Source: Citrobacter sp. Cu233 (GTDB taxonomy: Bacteria; Pseudomonadota; Gammaproteobacteria; Enterobacterales; Enterobacteriaceae). Taken from it: a stretch of 64,000 bases of DNA. The notes beneath the pieces were generated by a model that was not told the origin of the DNA, did no database searches, and saw nothing but the letters and a program-made list of their open reading frames with translations. The stretch covers positions 83,557 through 147,556 of the forward strand of contig NZ_JAOWIF010000041.1 in the NCBI RefSeq assembly GCF_030332225.1, in the 5' to 3' direction. The first letter of the stretch is position 1. Every line of letters starts with the position of its first letter. Below are positions 6,539 through 15,446 of the stretch, piece after piece. A program made the position numbers and the translations under genes.

Positions 6539-8937
6539 GTAAATTCACATTACATCATGCACAAACCACCGGCGGCTCGAATGAGGCCGCCGTGGCCTTT
6601 CCATGGAATACCCCAAAAAAAGCGGTTAACCCGTATCTGGAACCGGCGGACGTTGCGCCGGTGTCTGCACTTTCAAACCTGATCGCTCTGTACGCTGCGG
6701 ATAACGAGCAGGAGCAACTGCGCCATGAGGTGTTGAGTGATGAGGTTTGGGAACGCTATTTCTTTAATGAATCCCGTGATCCTGTCCAGCGTGAAATAGA
6801 GCAGGATCAGCTAATTAGCCATGCCAAAATGGCCCGCGAACAGCAGCGCGTTAATCCCGATTTAGTGATTATTGCCGATGTAAGCGCCATGCCTGCCCAT
6901 ATCAGCAAGCCTCTGCTGGAGCGGATTAAATACTTCCATAGCCTGGGCAGGGCTAAAGCTTACTCCCGCTATCTGCGCGAAACAATCAGGCCTTGTCTTG
7001 AGCGGCTGGAGCGCGTGCGTGACAGCCAGTTGTCTGCGTCTTTCCGGTTCATGGCGAGCCAGGACGGGCTGGAGGGGCTGCTGGTACTGCCTGAAATGAA
7101 TCAGGAGCAGGTCAAGCGCCTTTCCACGCTGGTTGCGGCACATATGAGCATGTGTCTTGATGCGGCTTGCGGTGATCTGTTTGTCAGTGACGATGTTAAA
7201 CCAGAAGAAATCCGCCAGGCATGGGAAAGGGTTGCTGCAGAAGCCATGCGCCTTGAGGTCATCCCGCCTGCCTTTGAGAAGTTACGCCGCAAAAAGCGCC
7301 GCCGCAAGCCGGTGCCTTATGAACTGATCCCACCGTCGCTGGCGCGCATGCTGTGCGCGGACTGGTGGTATCGCAAATTGTGGCAGATGCGCTGCGAGTG
7401 GCGGGAGGAGCAGCTGCGCGCCGTCTGCCTGGTCAACAAGAAAGCGTCCCCGTATGTCAGCTATGAAGCCGTGATACACAAACGCGAGCAGCGTCGCAAA
7501 TCGTTGGAGTTCTTCCGCTCGCATGAACTGGTGAACGAAGACGGTGACACGCTGGACATGGAAGATGTGGTGAACGCCAGCAACAGCAACCCGGCGCACC
7601 GCCGTAATGAAATGATGGCCTGTGTAAAAGGGCTGGAACTGATCGCGGAAATGCGCGGAGACTGCGCCGTGTTCTTTACCATCACCTGCCCGTCACGCTT
7701 CCACGCAACCCTCAACAACGGCAGACCTAATCCGAAATGGACCAGCGCCACGGTTCGGCAGAGCAGTGACTATCTGGTTGATACATTCGCCGCTTTCCGC
7801 AAGGCCATGCACAAAGCCGGGCTGCGCTGGTACGGCGTCCGCGTTGCAGAGCCGCACCATGACGGCACTGTGCACTGGCATCTTCTGTGCTTTATGCGCA
7901 AAAAAGACCGTCGTTCCATCACCGCGCTGCTGCGTAAGTTTGCCATCCGTGAAGACCGCGAGGAGCTGGGCACCAATACCGGACCGCGCTTCAAGTCCGA
8001 GCTAATCAACCCGCGCAAGGGCACACCGACAAGCTACATCGCCAAATACATCAGTAAGAACATCGACGGGCGCGGGCTGGCTAAAGAAATCAGCAAAGAA
8101 ACCGGCAGATCACTGCGTGACAGCGCCGAGCATGTCAGCGCCTGGGCGTCACTGCACCGTGTCCAGCAATTTCGTTTCTTTGGTATTCCGGGGCGCCAGG
8201 CATACCGCGAGCTGCGCTTGCTGGCTGGTCAGGCGGCGAGAGTACAGGGCGAACGCAAAGCGGGTGCGCCGGTACTGGATAACCCGCGTCTGGATGCGGT
8301 ACTGGCAGCTGCAGATGCGGGTTGCTTTGCCACCTACATCATGAAGCAGGGCGGTGTACTGGTTCCCCGCAAACATCACCTTGTCCGCACGGCTTATGAG
8401 CTTAACGACGAACCGAGCGCCTACGGCGATCACGGTATCCGTATCTATGGCATCTGGTCCCCTATTGTAGAGGGCAAGATTTGCACGCACGCGATGAAGT
8501 GGAAAAAGGTTCGTAAGGCCGTTGACGTTCAGGAGGCGGCAGCCGACCAGGGCGCTTGCGCCCCTTGGACTCGTGGCGATAACTGTCCCCCTGTTGAAAA
8601 TTCAAACAAATCAGGGAGTGATTTACAAGATATTAAAACCATGAATGAGAAGGAACTGCAGGGTTACCTCCACAACATGAGCCTGAAGGAACGCCGGGAA
8701 CTAACAGCCCGACTAAGGCTGATAAAACCTAAGAGGAAGAGAACATATAAACAGAGTATTTCGGAGCAGCAGCGCCTGCAGCTTGAGGCAGAACTGAGTT
8801 CCAGAGGATTTGATGCAAGTAATACGGAAGTAGATCTGCTTTTGCGTGGCGGTAGTATCCCATCTGGAGCCGGATTGCGCCTGTTCTATCGGGGGCAGCG
8901 TCTACAGGAAGATGATAAATGGCGGCAGTGGTACTGA
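6529..8937 (+). CDS. P2 gpA-type rolling-circle replication initiator
   Basis: This 802-residue HUH endonuclease nicks the phage origin, usually inside its own gene, and remains bound to the 5' end for rolling-circle replication. The HUH motif is H449-W-H451 ([13 protein letters not shown]). The paired catalytic tyrosines are Tyr503 and Tyr507 ([13 protein letters not shown]). All are present. The start is GTG at 6529, inside the end of the methylase gene, giving MAVSKF. The length is close to P2 gpA (about 760), with a Lys/Arg-rich C-terminal tail. It is the last gene of the early operon. Confidence 0.95.
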   Translation: MAVSKFTLHHAQTTGGSNEAAVAFPWNTPKKAVNPYLEPADVAPVSALSNLIALYAADNEQEQLRHEVLSDEVWERYFFNESRDPVQREIEQDQLISHAKMAREQQRVNPDLVIIADVSAMPAHISKPLLERIKYFHSLGRAKAYSRYLRETIRPCLERLERVRDSQLSASFRFMASQDGLEGLLVLPEMNQEQVKRLSTLVAAHMSMCLDAACGDLFVSDDVKPEEIRQAWERVAAEAMRLEVIPPAFEKLRRKKRRRKPVPYELIPPSLARMLCADWWYRKLWQMRCEWREEQLRAVCLVNKKASPYVSYEAVIHKREQRRKSLEFFRSHELVNEDGDTLDMEDVVNASNSNPAHRRNEMMACVKGLELIAEMRGDCAVFFTITCPSRFHATLNNGRPNPKWTSATVRQSSDYLVDTFAAFRKAMHKAGLRWYGVRVAEPHHDGTVHWHLLCFMRKKDRRSITALLRKFAIREDREELGTNTGPRFKSELINPRKGTPTSYIAKYISKNIDGRGLAKEISKETGRSLRDSAEHVSAWASLHRVQQFRFFGIPGRQAYRELRLLAGQAARVQGERKAGAPVLDNPRLDAVLAAADAGCFATYIMKQGGVLVPRKHHLVRTAYELNDEPSAYGDHGIRIYGIWSPIVEGKICTHAMKWKKVRKAVDVQEAAADQGACAPWTRGDNCPPVENSNKSGSDLQDIKTMNEKELQGYLHNMSLKERRELTARLRLIKPKRKRTYKQSISEQQRLQLEAELSSRGFDASNTEVDLLLRGGSIPSGAGLRLFYRGQRLQEDDKWRQWY

Positions 8938-9031
8938 CCGCGAAGCTTTAACAATTCATGCTCTTAACGACCTGCGTAAGAGTGTTCTCATTGACGGATA
9001 AAAAATATTTTACATTTGAATATCAGAAGTA

Positions 9032-9051
9032 TACTGTACATATAAACAGTG
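9032..9051 (+). promoter_or_regulatory. LexA (SOS) box
   Basis: The sequence tactgtacatataaacagtg contains CTG-N10-CAG (9034-9036 and 9047-9049) with an AT-rich centre, very close to the LexA consensus. It lies 48 bp before the ATG of the next gene. It should place that gene under SOS control even while CI silences the early promoter. Confidence 0.85.
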
Positions 9052-9098
9052 GATATAAATACAGGTGTTGTGTATCCGTGGTTGTGATAGGAGGGAAG

Positions 9099-9287
9099 AT
9101 GCAGGACTATCTTTTGGAGTCGTTGAAGCTCCAGCGCATTGATTTTTTTATTAAGCTTGTAGCGGCTAGTGAGTGCAGTGACGAAGAAAAGCGGCTGGCT
9201 ATCCAGTGGGTATCAGAGCTGACTGACGAACTCATGGCGAAAATCCGCAGCCATGAATACAGCAGGTCGATGGATGTAACCAGTTGA
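9099..9287 (+). CDS. LexA-controlled small prophage protein, possible Tum-like antirepressor
   Basis: This 62-residue, mostly helical protein (MQDYLLESLKLQRIDFFIKL start) follows a strong Shine-Dalgarno (AGGAGGG, 9089-9095) and a near-perfect LexA box. I do not recognise its fold, and it is not obviously a DinI relative. In phage 186 the LexA-controlled tum gene lies in the same place, after the replication gene at the right end, and makes the antirepressor that inactivates CI after DNA damage. Position and control suggest a similar job; the sequence itself does not prove it. Confidence 0.75.
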   Translation: MQDYLLESLKLQRIDFFIKLVAASECSDEEKRLAIQWVSELTDELMAKIRSHEYSRSMDVTS

Positions 9288-9321
9288 GCTGTGTCCTGAT
9301 GGCCCTTGATCGGATAATCAA

Positions 9322-9342
9322 AAAGGGGCATTAGGCCCCTTT
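9322..9342 (-). terminator. Hairpin terminator between convergent genes
   Basis: AAAGGGGC (9322-9329) pairs perfectly with GCCCCTTT (9335-9342) around a five-base loop. A U-run follows on the minus strand, and a weaker one on the plus strand. It ends the leftward lipoprotein gene and probably the rightward SOS gene as well. Confidence 0.8.
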
Positions 9343-9355
9343 CTCATAAGTTGAT

Positions 9356-9655
9356 TTAGTTGTTCCCCAAAGAGCCAGCCATGGCTGCATATTTAATTTC
9401 GTCGGCGGGTATTTCAGGATGTAGCTGGATTTGCCTGATGACATAACCAGGAACTTCATCACTCCATAGTTTAGCCGCATCCTTGCAAACCTTATACGCG
9501 AAGTCTCTATGCTCAAAGGCATAGGATTTTCCGTATGCGTATTGCTGGCAAGCGTGGACATAAGCTCCGAAGTCGCCGTCTTTATCCGGGAAAGCACATC
9601 CAGCCAGAGCTATGATGATTGCTGCTAACGTAAAGGGGGATGTTATGCGTTTCAT
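9356..9655 (-). CDS. Small lipoprotein of unknown function (prophage cargo)
   Basis: This 99-residue protein has a signal peptide ending in the lipobox LAGC (Cys20), so it should be lipidated. The mature part has a conserved-looking pair of Cys (ACQQ and VCKD) and no known domain. Asp at +4 rather than +2 argues against inner-membrane retention, so the outer membrane is likely. It is transcribed leftward, against the early operon, which is typical of cargo expressed in the lysogen. Confidence 0.7.
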   Translation of the reverse strand: MKRITSPFTLAAIIIALAGCAFPDKDGDFGAYVHACQQYAYGKSYAFEHRDFAYKVCKDAAKLWSDEVPGYVIRQIQLHPEIPADEIKYAAMAGSLGNN

Positions 9656-9767
9656 GGTCTCTTTCTAAGCGTTTAGCTTTATTTATCTAGGGATTACTTG
9701 CAGGTGTCTGGTAGTCCCCAAGATATATATTCTCAGGGACTATGCTGTATCAGCTTTAATCACGACT

Positions 9768-10574
9768 TTATTTAGAAAGGTACTTTTCTCTAAGTTGATT
9801 CAGTCTGTCAGCATCGCGTTCTGAAAACTCGGCGTCACCATAGATCGATTTTCCATCTGCGTCTTCAAGGCCTGTGACTGTGACGGTAAATACTGCATCT
9901 GCCGGAACCTCAAGTTTTCCCCAATCAGAGTACCTGTTAGGGGCTAATTTCCAGTTGGCTTTCTCACTTGGTTCCAGACCCCCAGAAATTTTATAGTTGA
10001 AGACGTCAGAGAACCAAGGGACGCTTCTTCCTGGGCTTGCAATAACTCCTTTAAAGAATACTCTAGCAACCGCTTTGTCTGTTCCGTTTTCAACACTGAT
10101 ATCCAGAATTGGCTGATCATTGCCGTAATTCTCTTTTTGGAAATAAAAACGGGAGCGTTCGACCTTGAAGGCTTTCATTTTTTCAGCAGCCTGTGTCGCC
10201 GAGGTTTGTTTGGCTTCCAGTTCTTTTATTTCTTGCAGAGCCTGTTCTTTCTCCTTCTTCTCACGTTCAAGGCGAATAGCTTCTGCGTAATTTATAACCT
10301 CATCACCAGTCTTACCTTCCAGTGCCGTCTTAATTTTTGTTTCGTAAACGTCCCCAGAAGACGCTCCAGCTTGCATTAGCTCTCTCATGTCGATTTGGCT
10401 AAAGGCAACAACTTTAACCGCATCATCAAACTGAGCTTTTTTATCTGCAGGCAAGGACTCTCTTACCTTTTGAATGGACTCTTTCATCGACTGATCGCTT
10501 GAGGCATCGATTTTGGGTTTGTCACAAGCAGTAAGCAGCAGAGCTAGAGCAATTACGCCAGTTAATTTCTTCAT
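9768..10574 (-). CDS. DUF6694-type lipoprotein
   Basis: This 268-residue lipoprotein has a signal peptide MKKLTGVIALALLLTAC with lipobox LTAC (Cys17). A helical region follows (about 20-135), including a Lys/Glu-rich coiled-coil-like stretch (EREKKEKEQALQEIKELEAK). A C-terminal beta-rich domain (about 135-255) follows that. The beginning (DKPKIDASSDQSMKESIQKV) resembles enterobacterial DUF6694 lipoproteins of unknown function. Asp at +2 is the signal for inner-membrane retention. The start at 10574 is chosen over 10592 because lipoprotein signals begin MKK. It is leftward, in tandem with the smaller lipoprotein gene, and both are probable cargo. Confidence 0.72.
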   Translation of the reverse strand: MKKLTGVIALALLLTACDKPKIDASSDQSMKESIQKVRESLPADKKAQFDDAVKVVAFSQIDMRELMQAGASSGDVYETKIKTALEGKTGDEVINYAEAIRLEREKKEKEQALQEIKELEAKQTSATQAAEKMKAFKVERSRFYFQKENYGNDQPILDISVENGTDKAVARVFFKGVIASPGRSVPWFSDVFNYKISGGLEPSEKANWKLAPNRYSDWGKLEVPADAVFTVTVTGLEDADGKSIYGDAEFSERDADRLNQLREKYLSK

Positions 10575-10592
10575 ATCCCTATTCCCAATCAT

Positions 10593-11049
10593 AAAAAAAC
10601 AAGACTAATCCTAACAGGATTAGCTGGTAGGACAAACCCGTAGCCATATCATGTGCCAGGGTGGGCTGTGATGGTTACTGGTCAGAGAAAACCTATGCGG
10701 ATCTTCATGTTGAAACTTGGAAAACGGTTTGCTTTTAGATGGAATCAGTTACTCGAAAGAGCTGACGCTAGTGCATACAAGATGACTGATGTTTGATGAC
10801 GCGTTTCACTGTTCTACCGATTTCCATGTCATGCATGTCTATGCTGCATGAATTCGCATGATCGTTTGATGATCGTTTTAGCTGTGGCCCGCCAGAGTTG
10901 GTAGGCTTTTACTTATGTCATGCAGGTGCATGAAAACCGCTACATAAAGCGGGCAGGCGTGGCGGGGATACGAGCGCGCGCTGAGGGTTACGTTAATCAT
11001 GATCTTGATTAAAGCATTGGAGGTGGTAAATTGAATGGACTAAAATTTA
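10593..11049. other. Non-coding cos region
   Basis: There is no gene in these 457 bases. They hold several CATGCA/GCATGA words (about 10829-10935), as terminase-binding regions often do, an AAACCGC...GCGGG hairpin-like stretch, and the cos candidate at 10955-10973. The last 60 bases are AT-rich and probably hold the promoter of the AlbA_2 gene. Confidence 0.6.
10955..10973 (+). other. Probable cos site
   Basis: GGCGTGGCGGGGATACGAG closely resembles the 19-base cohesive ends of P2/186-type phages as I recall them (GGCG(A/T)GGCGGGGAAAGCA). It lies between the replication end and the portal end of the genome, where cos is expected. GC-rich palindromic sequence follows (GCGCGCGC). Confidence 0.7.
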
Positions 11050-11062
11050 AAGGATGATGACG

Positions 11063-12454
11063 ATGTATGAAGTAATTGATATATCAGCGAAGGAAATTAA
11101 GGTTTTGTTAAGCACTGTAGAAGATCATTTTAATGATTTTAAAAGTAAGCAAATAGCACCTAATAAATTACAGGAAACTTTTGTGGCATTCGCTAATGCT
11201 GATGGTGGAAATATTTATATTGGTATAGAAGATGCTGCTTCAGATAGAGAGCGTTTATCTGGATTTAATGAACCAGAAGAAGCTAATGCAATAATTGCAA
11301 CTTTGTTAGAAAATACTAATCCAGCAGTTGAAAATGTTGAGATTGAATATTTTAGAACGCCAGGTAATGGATTGATTTTACATATAGATATACCTAAGAG
11401 CCCTAAGGTGCATTACACGGCATCTGGTGACTGTTTTATAAGGGCAAATGCGCAAAAAGTTAAAATAAAAGGTGAAAGAATTACTCAGCTATCCTATTCA
11501 AAAGGTGCTGAGCCTTATGAGAAAAAAGCAGTAGATATAGTTGAAGTGCAAGATATGCTTGAAAGCAAATATTACATTGATTATCTGCGTAGAATAGGAA
11601 CTTCTCAGTTGCCAGAGGTTTTTTTAAAAAAACAAAGACTATTAACTAAAAAAGAAGATGATTTTCTTCCCAATGTAGGTTGCGTTTTACTCTTTGATGA
11701 AGAGCCTCAGGGAAGTTTAGATACTCGATGTGCGGTAAAAGTATATCGCCTTAGAACGACTGAAACTGAATACAAACGGGAACAATTACAAGAAGATCCT
11801 GTAACAATTGATGGGCCTTTGGAAGTCGTTATTTTAAATACTATAGCGAAGGTTAAAGAATACGTTGATGGAGCATCATTCAAGGATGGCGATAATCTGG
11901 TTAAATTGAGTTATCCTGCGGAAGCATTGAAGGAAATATTGGTTAATGCTGTTATTCATAGAGATTACAGTCAAAAGGATGATGTACACGTAAAAGTGTA
12001 TGACAATCGCATTGAAGTTCAAAGTCCAGGAAGGTTACCTGGATACATGACTATAGATAATTTATATGAAGAGCGATTTTCTCGTAATCCAAATTTAGTC
12101 CGCTTGTTACATAAACTCCCTAATCCAGTAAATCATGATATTGGTGAGGGTCTTGATACCGCTAAAAATGAGTTGCGTAAAGCTGGGCTTGTAGCTCCTG
12201 TATTCGAAGAGCGAGGTAACAATTTTGTTGTAATAGTTAAGCATCAAACTATAGCTTCAATTGAAGATGTGATTATTAATTATTTTAAAGATAATCCTAC
12301 AGGTCAACTCACAAACAAACTGGTCAGACAGTTAAGTGGAGAGGATGACCTTCAGAAGGTTAAAAAGTCATTGCAAAAGCTGAGGGACGAAGGGATTATA
12401 AAACCATTGGATCCGAAGGCAAATGCTTTCAAATTTAAATATGTTAAAGCTTAA
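11063..12454 (+). CDS. AlbA_2 / HATPase-type ATP-binding protein (prophage cargo, possible defence gene)
   Basis: The protein has 463 residues. The N-terminal domain (about 5-130) looks like an AlbA_2/Schlafen-type fold, with ETFVAFANADGGNIYIGIED. The middle (about 225-370) holds a GHKL-like ATPase core (HATPase_c_4 type), with the N-box ILVNAVIHRDYS, VYDNRIEVQSPG and GEGLDTAKNEL. A winged-helix tail follows (about 395-455). Such proteins are annotated as transcriptional regulators or RNA-binding ATPases, and relatives are common in mobile elements. The ATG at 11063 sits eight bases after AAGGA; ATGs at 11054 and 11057 are too close to it. The gene is AT-rich, between cos and portal, and has its own terminator. 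These are marks of an independent cargo gene. A defence role is inference. Confidence 0.85.
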   Translation: MYEVIDISAKEIKVLLSTVEDHFNDFKSKQIAPNKLQETFVAFANADGGNIYIGIEDAASDRERLSGFNEPEEANAIIATLLENTNPAVENVEIEYFRTPGNGLILHIDIPKSPKVHYTASGDCFIRANAQKVKIKGERITQLSYSKGAEPYEKKAVDIVEVQDMLESKYYIDYLRRIGTSQLPEVFLKKQRLLTKKEDDFLPNVGCVLLFDEEPQGSLDTRCAVKVYRLRTTETEYKREQLQEDPVTIDGPLEVVILNTIAKVKEYVDGASFKDGDNLVKLSYPAEALKEILVNAVIHRDYSQKDDVHVKVYDNRIEVQSPGRLPGYMTIDNLYEERFSRNPNLVRLLHKLPNPVNHDIGEGLDTAKNELRKAGLVAPVFEERGNNFVVIVKHQTIASIEDVIINYFKDNPTGQLTNKLVRQLSGEDDLQKVKKSLQKLRDEGIIKPLDPKANAFKFKYVKA

Positions 12455-12460
12455 GTAAAT

Positions 12461-12479
12461 GGTGGAGTTTTTCTCCACC
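12461..12479 (+). terminator. Terminator of the AlbA_2 gene
   Basis: GGTGGAG (12461-12467) pairs perfectly with CTCCACC (12473-12479) around TTTTT, followed by TATTTTA. It separates the cargo gene from the convergent portal gene. Confidence 0.8.
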
Positions 12480-12506
12480 TATTTTACTTTGAAAACGATG
12501 TTTAAA

Positions 12507-13538
12507 TTATAGATGATAGGGTTCGAAAGTAATTAATTCTTCGTTAACCCAATCATTAAGTTCTTGTAGCCGTTTCTGTAGGGGCATCAGTTCATTGCGG
12601 ACAAAAACACGGCTAGCCTTCTCTACATCCCCAAATCCACCAACGTTATTAGGCATAATTCCCATCATCTGCGGCGGAACGCGGTGCGCTGCCATCATGT
12701 CATCGCGGCTCACATTCTTAATGTTCAGAAACTCATCCTTTGCCGCGACCTCAGACAACGGAATGATTTGAATGCCGTCCTTCTTGCCGTTCGGCGAGTA
12801 CATAAACAGGTTGCGGAAGTTGCCGGGTCCCTTTGCGCTTTTCATGGCCTGGCGGATGTTGTTCACGTCCTCCTGATTCTGTGCGGCATCAGTCATATAC
12901 ATGATGAACCCAGCGTGACTGCCGTTGATGTAATACTTGCGGCGGAACAGGGTGGCGGACTCATTCAGCAGGGCGGAAGGGATGGCGGACAGGTATTCCG
13001 GCAGACCGTAAATTTCCTGGTTCAAATCCGGTTCCATCAGGTGAAAAATGCTGCCTTTAGTAAATTCATATGGCTGCGTGGTCATGCCGTACTGCACAAA
13101 CCAGTAAGTGTCGAGGTCCAGACCTCGACGAGTATATTTCGCCAGTGATGGCTCCAGCGATAGAATACCGCCGAGGCGATTGGTACGCTTTTCCAGATAG
13201 GCGTTACCGAATACCAGATAGTCCTGCACAAAGCGGCTGAATGCCTGCTGGCTGAGCAACGGATGAGGGATAAACGTGCTGGTCAGAATATTGCGCTTAA
13301 CTGCAATCGGTGAGCTGTGGTGCACTGCGGCACGGTAGGTGCGAGCCAGCCCGTCAAAACTAACCGGCGGTTCATACCATCTGTCCATCTGTACGCATTC
13401 CACATAGTCCAGCAGCTCGCGGCGGTCCAGCACTGGGATCGGATCGCCAAAGCTGAACGCTTCGGTGTGAGTTGTATTCTTCTGCTTTTCGATCTCCTGC
13501 ACTGGCGCGGTGCTGGTCAGGGCGTCGTGTTCACTCAT
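12507..13538 (-). CDS. Q: Portal protein (P2 gpQ)
   Basis: This 343-residue capsid portal protein (PBSX/P2 portal family) forms the dodecameric DNA gate at one capsid vertex. Near-identical family blocks include RELLDYVECV, RWYEPPVSF, FGNAYLEKRTNRLGG, YYINGSHAGFIMYMTDAAQ and MGIMPNNVGGFGDV. The ATG at 13538 overlaps the stop of the terminase gene (TGATG). A TTG one codon earlier is not needed. It is transcribed leftward with P, as in P2. The length is as expected and it looks intact. Confidence 0.97.
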   Translation of the reverse strand: MSEHDALTSTAPVQEIEKQKNTTHTEAFSFGDPIPVLDRRELLDYVECVQMDRWYEPPVSFDGLARTYRAAVHHSSPIAVKRNILTSTFIPHPLLSQQAFSRFVQDYLVFGNAYLEKRTNRLGGILSLEPSLAKYTRRGLDLDTYWFVQYGMTTQPYEFTKGSIFHLMEPDLNQEIYGLPEYLSAIPSALLNESATLFRRKYYINGSHAGFIMYMTDAAQNQEDVNNIRQAMKSAKGPGNFRNLFMYSPNGKKDGIQIIPLSEVAAKDEFLNIKNVSRDDMMAAHRVPPQMMGIMPNNVGGFGDVEKASRVFVRNELMPLQKRLQELNDWVNEELITFEPYHL

Positions 13539-15304
13539 CAAAAAATCTCCACAATGTTGCTGGTATTGGCGGATTCGCCCTGTAGTGGTTCGTTAAACAG
13601 GGCGTGCATCGTTGCCCAGGCCAAATCTGCGTGGCTGGCTTCTTCGCTGCGGCTGGCTTCGTAGGTAGGACGGTTGCCGCTGGCGGTGGTGGCGCGGCGG
13701 ATAGCCATAAAGGACTGCGCAATGTCGGTGTGCCCTGCGTCAAACTCCAGACGACGGTGGCTGATAATGTCGTACGCCTTGAGCACCAGGGCATTTTTGA
13801 CGTTGGGGTTGTAGACAAACTCCCGCGCGGCAGGAAAGAACGCTTTTACGTTCTCATAAACACCGTGCCCGACGCCGGTCGAGTCGATGCCGATATAGGT
13901 CACGTTGTACTGCTGCGTCAGCCTTTTGATAGCGTCCGACTGGGCGCGAAAGTCCATCCCGCGCCACTGATGACGCTCCAGAATACGGAACTTCCCGCCC
14001 GGGACAGTTGGCGGTGCCATAACCACGCACCCGGCGCTGTCACCGTTCTGCGTACCTTTCGCCGGGTCGTAACCGATCCAGACTTCCCGCCAGCCAAACG
14101 GGCGCAGCGCCAGCGCCTGAAAATCGGTCCAGACTTCCCAACTGTCCACCATGCACGCCTGCAGCTCGCTGAGCGGGAATACTGACGCCAGATCGTCAAT
14201 AAATTCGCACATCAGCAGGTTCTGGTATTCGTCCGGGCTGTACTCCATGCGCAGCTGGTCGAGGTCGAACAGGTTACAGCCGCCGCGCACCGCATCCTCC
14301 ACGGTGACGATCTGGCGGTACTGTCCGTCAGGGCAGAGCAGGCCGTGCGCAAGGTTGCTGTGGGTCAGGTCAATATCCACCTTGTCCGCTTTGGCGCGGC
14401 CCCGGTTAAACAGTGCGCCGGACCAGAACGGATAGGCGCTGTGGGTCAGACTGGACGGCGTAGAGAAGTAGGTTTGTCGCCATTTCTTGTGAATGGCCAT
14501 ACCGGAGGCAACCTTGCGCAGCTCCTGGAATTTCGGTATCCAGAAATATTCATCAAGGTACAGGTTGCCGTGGTAGCTCTGCGCCGTACGGGCGTTGGTG
14601 CCGAGGAAGTACAATGCTGCGCCATTGGGGAGCACCATGGGATCGCCTTTCAGCTCCACCTCAACTTCTTTGGCAAAGTCGATGATGTACTGCTTAAAAA
14701 CGTGCGCCTGTGCCTTACTGGCAGAAAGGAAAATCTGGTTGCGTCCGGTCAGCAGGGCGTCAATTAGTGCTTCACGGGCAAAATAAAACGTGGCGCCAAT
14801 CTGGCGCGATTTGAGCAGATTGCGGATGCGGTTTGTTTTCCCGGCTTCAAACCAGTGACGCTGATAGTCGAACATAGAGGCGTGGAAGACTTCTTCCAGC
14901 TTTTCGATCTGTTCGTCGGTGAAAACGTTCTTTTCCGGCTGCCTGCGCGGACCTTTGTTACGGTTGGCTACTTTCGGGTTTAAATCTGCTTCGTTCCCGC
15001 CGTCGTTAAATTTGCCGATCCGGGCGTGGCGCTCTGACTGGCGCGCCAGCAGGTCAATTTCCTTGAAGTCTTTCCCTTCTTTCTGCTCCTTCATGATGAG
15101 CTGGCAGTAACGTGCGGCGGTGGTGAGCTGCATCTGATCAAGCGGCCCATAGTCGCCCCATTTATCGCGTTTTTTCCAGCTGTGAACGGTTGCAACTTTT
15201 TCGCCCAGCATTTCAGCAATGCGGGCTACGCGGTATCCCTGAAAGTACAGCAGCATGGCCTGCCGACGGGGATCGAGGTCTGCGGGGGTCAGTGTCGTGT
15301 TCAT
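13538..15304 (-). CDS. P: Terminase large subunit (P2 gpP)
   Basis: This 588-residue ATPase and nuclease packages DNA and cuts cos. The N-terminal helix-turn-helix (about 10-45) is followed by the ATPase domain, with the Walker-A-like KSRQIGATFYFA (about 165) and the Walker-B-like LYLDEYFWI (about 250). A C-terminal RNase-H-like nuclease domain follows, with Asp-bearing strands (WIGYDPAKGTQNGDS and YIGIDSTGVGHGV). It looks complete. It is the first gene of the leftward P-Q operon, opposite gene O. Confidence 0.97.
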   Translation of the reverse strand: MNTTLTPADLDPRRQAMLLYFQGYRVARIAEMLGEKVATVHSWKKRDKWGDYGPLDQMQLTTAARYCQLIMKEQKEGKDFKEIDLLARQSERHARIGKFNDGGNEADLNPKVANRNKGPRRQPEKNVFTDEQIEKLEEVFHASMFDYQRHWFEAGKTNRIRNLLKSRQIGATFYFAREALIDALLTGRNQIFLSASKAQAHVFKQYIIDFAKEVEVELKGDPMVLPNGAALYFLGTNARTAQSYHGNLYLDEYFWIPKFQELRKVASGMAIHKKWRQTYFSTPSSLTHSAYPFWSGALFNRGRAKADKVDIDLTHSNLAHGLLCPDGQYRQIVTVEDAVRGGCNLFDLDQLRMEYSPDEYQNLLMCEFIDDLASVFPLSELQACMVDSWEVWTDFQALALRPFGWREVWIGYDPAKGTQNGDSAGCVVMAPPTVPGGKFRILERHQWRGMDFRAQSDAIKRLTQQYNVTYIGIDSTGVGHGVYENVKAFFPAAREFVYNPNVKNALVLKAYDIISHRRLEFDAGHTDIAQSFMAIRRATTASGNRPTYEASRSEEASHADLAWATMHALFNEPLQGESANTSNIVEIF

Positions 15305-15349
15305 GGCCCAAACATACGGCCTTGGATGGCGGCTTTCCCCGGCTGCGGT

Positions 15350-15369
15350 TTGTGTGGTTTACCGTACAA
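15350..15369. promoter_or_regulatory. Ogr/Delta binding site of the divergent P and O late promoters
   Basis: TTGT (15350-15353), twelve bases, then ACAA (15366-15369) is the TTGT-N12-ACAA dyad recognised by P2 Ogr-type activators about 55 bp before late start sites. It lies in the 142-bp gap between P (leftward) and O (rightward), so it can serve both. Confidence 0.8.
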
Positions 15370-15446
15370 ATACAGTGCGTTGTCTCACTCCCCCCATCGC
15401 CGCAAACATAAGGCTCCAGTAAGTTATTTCTAACGGAGCATGGCTC

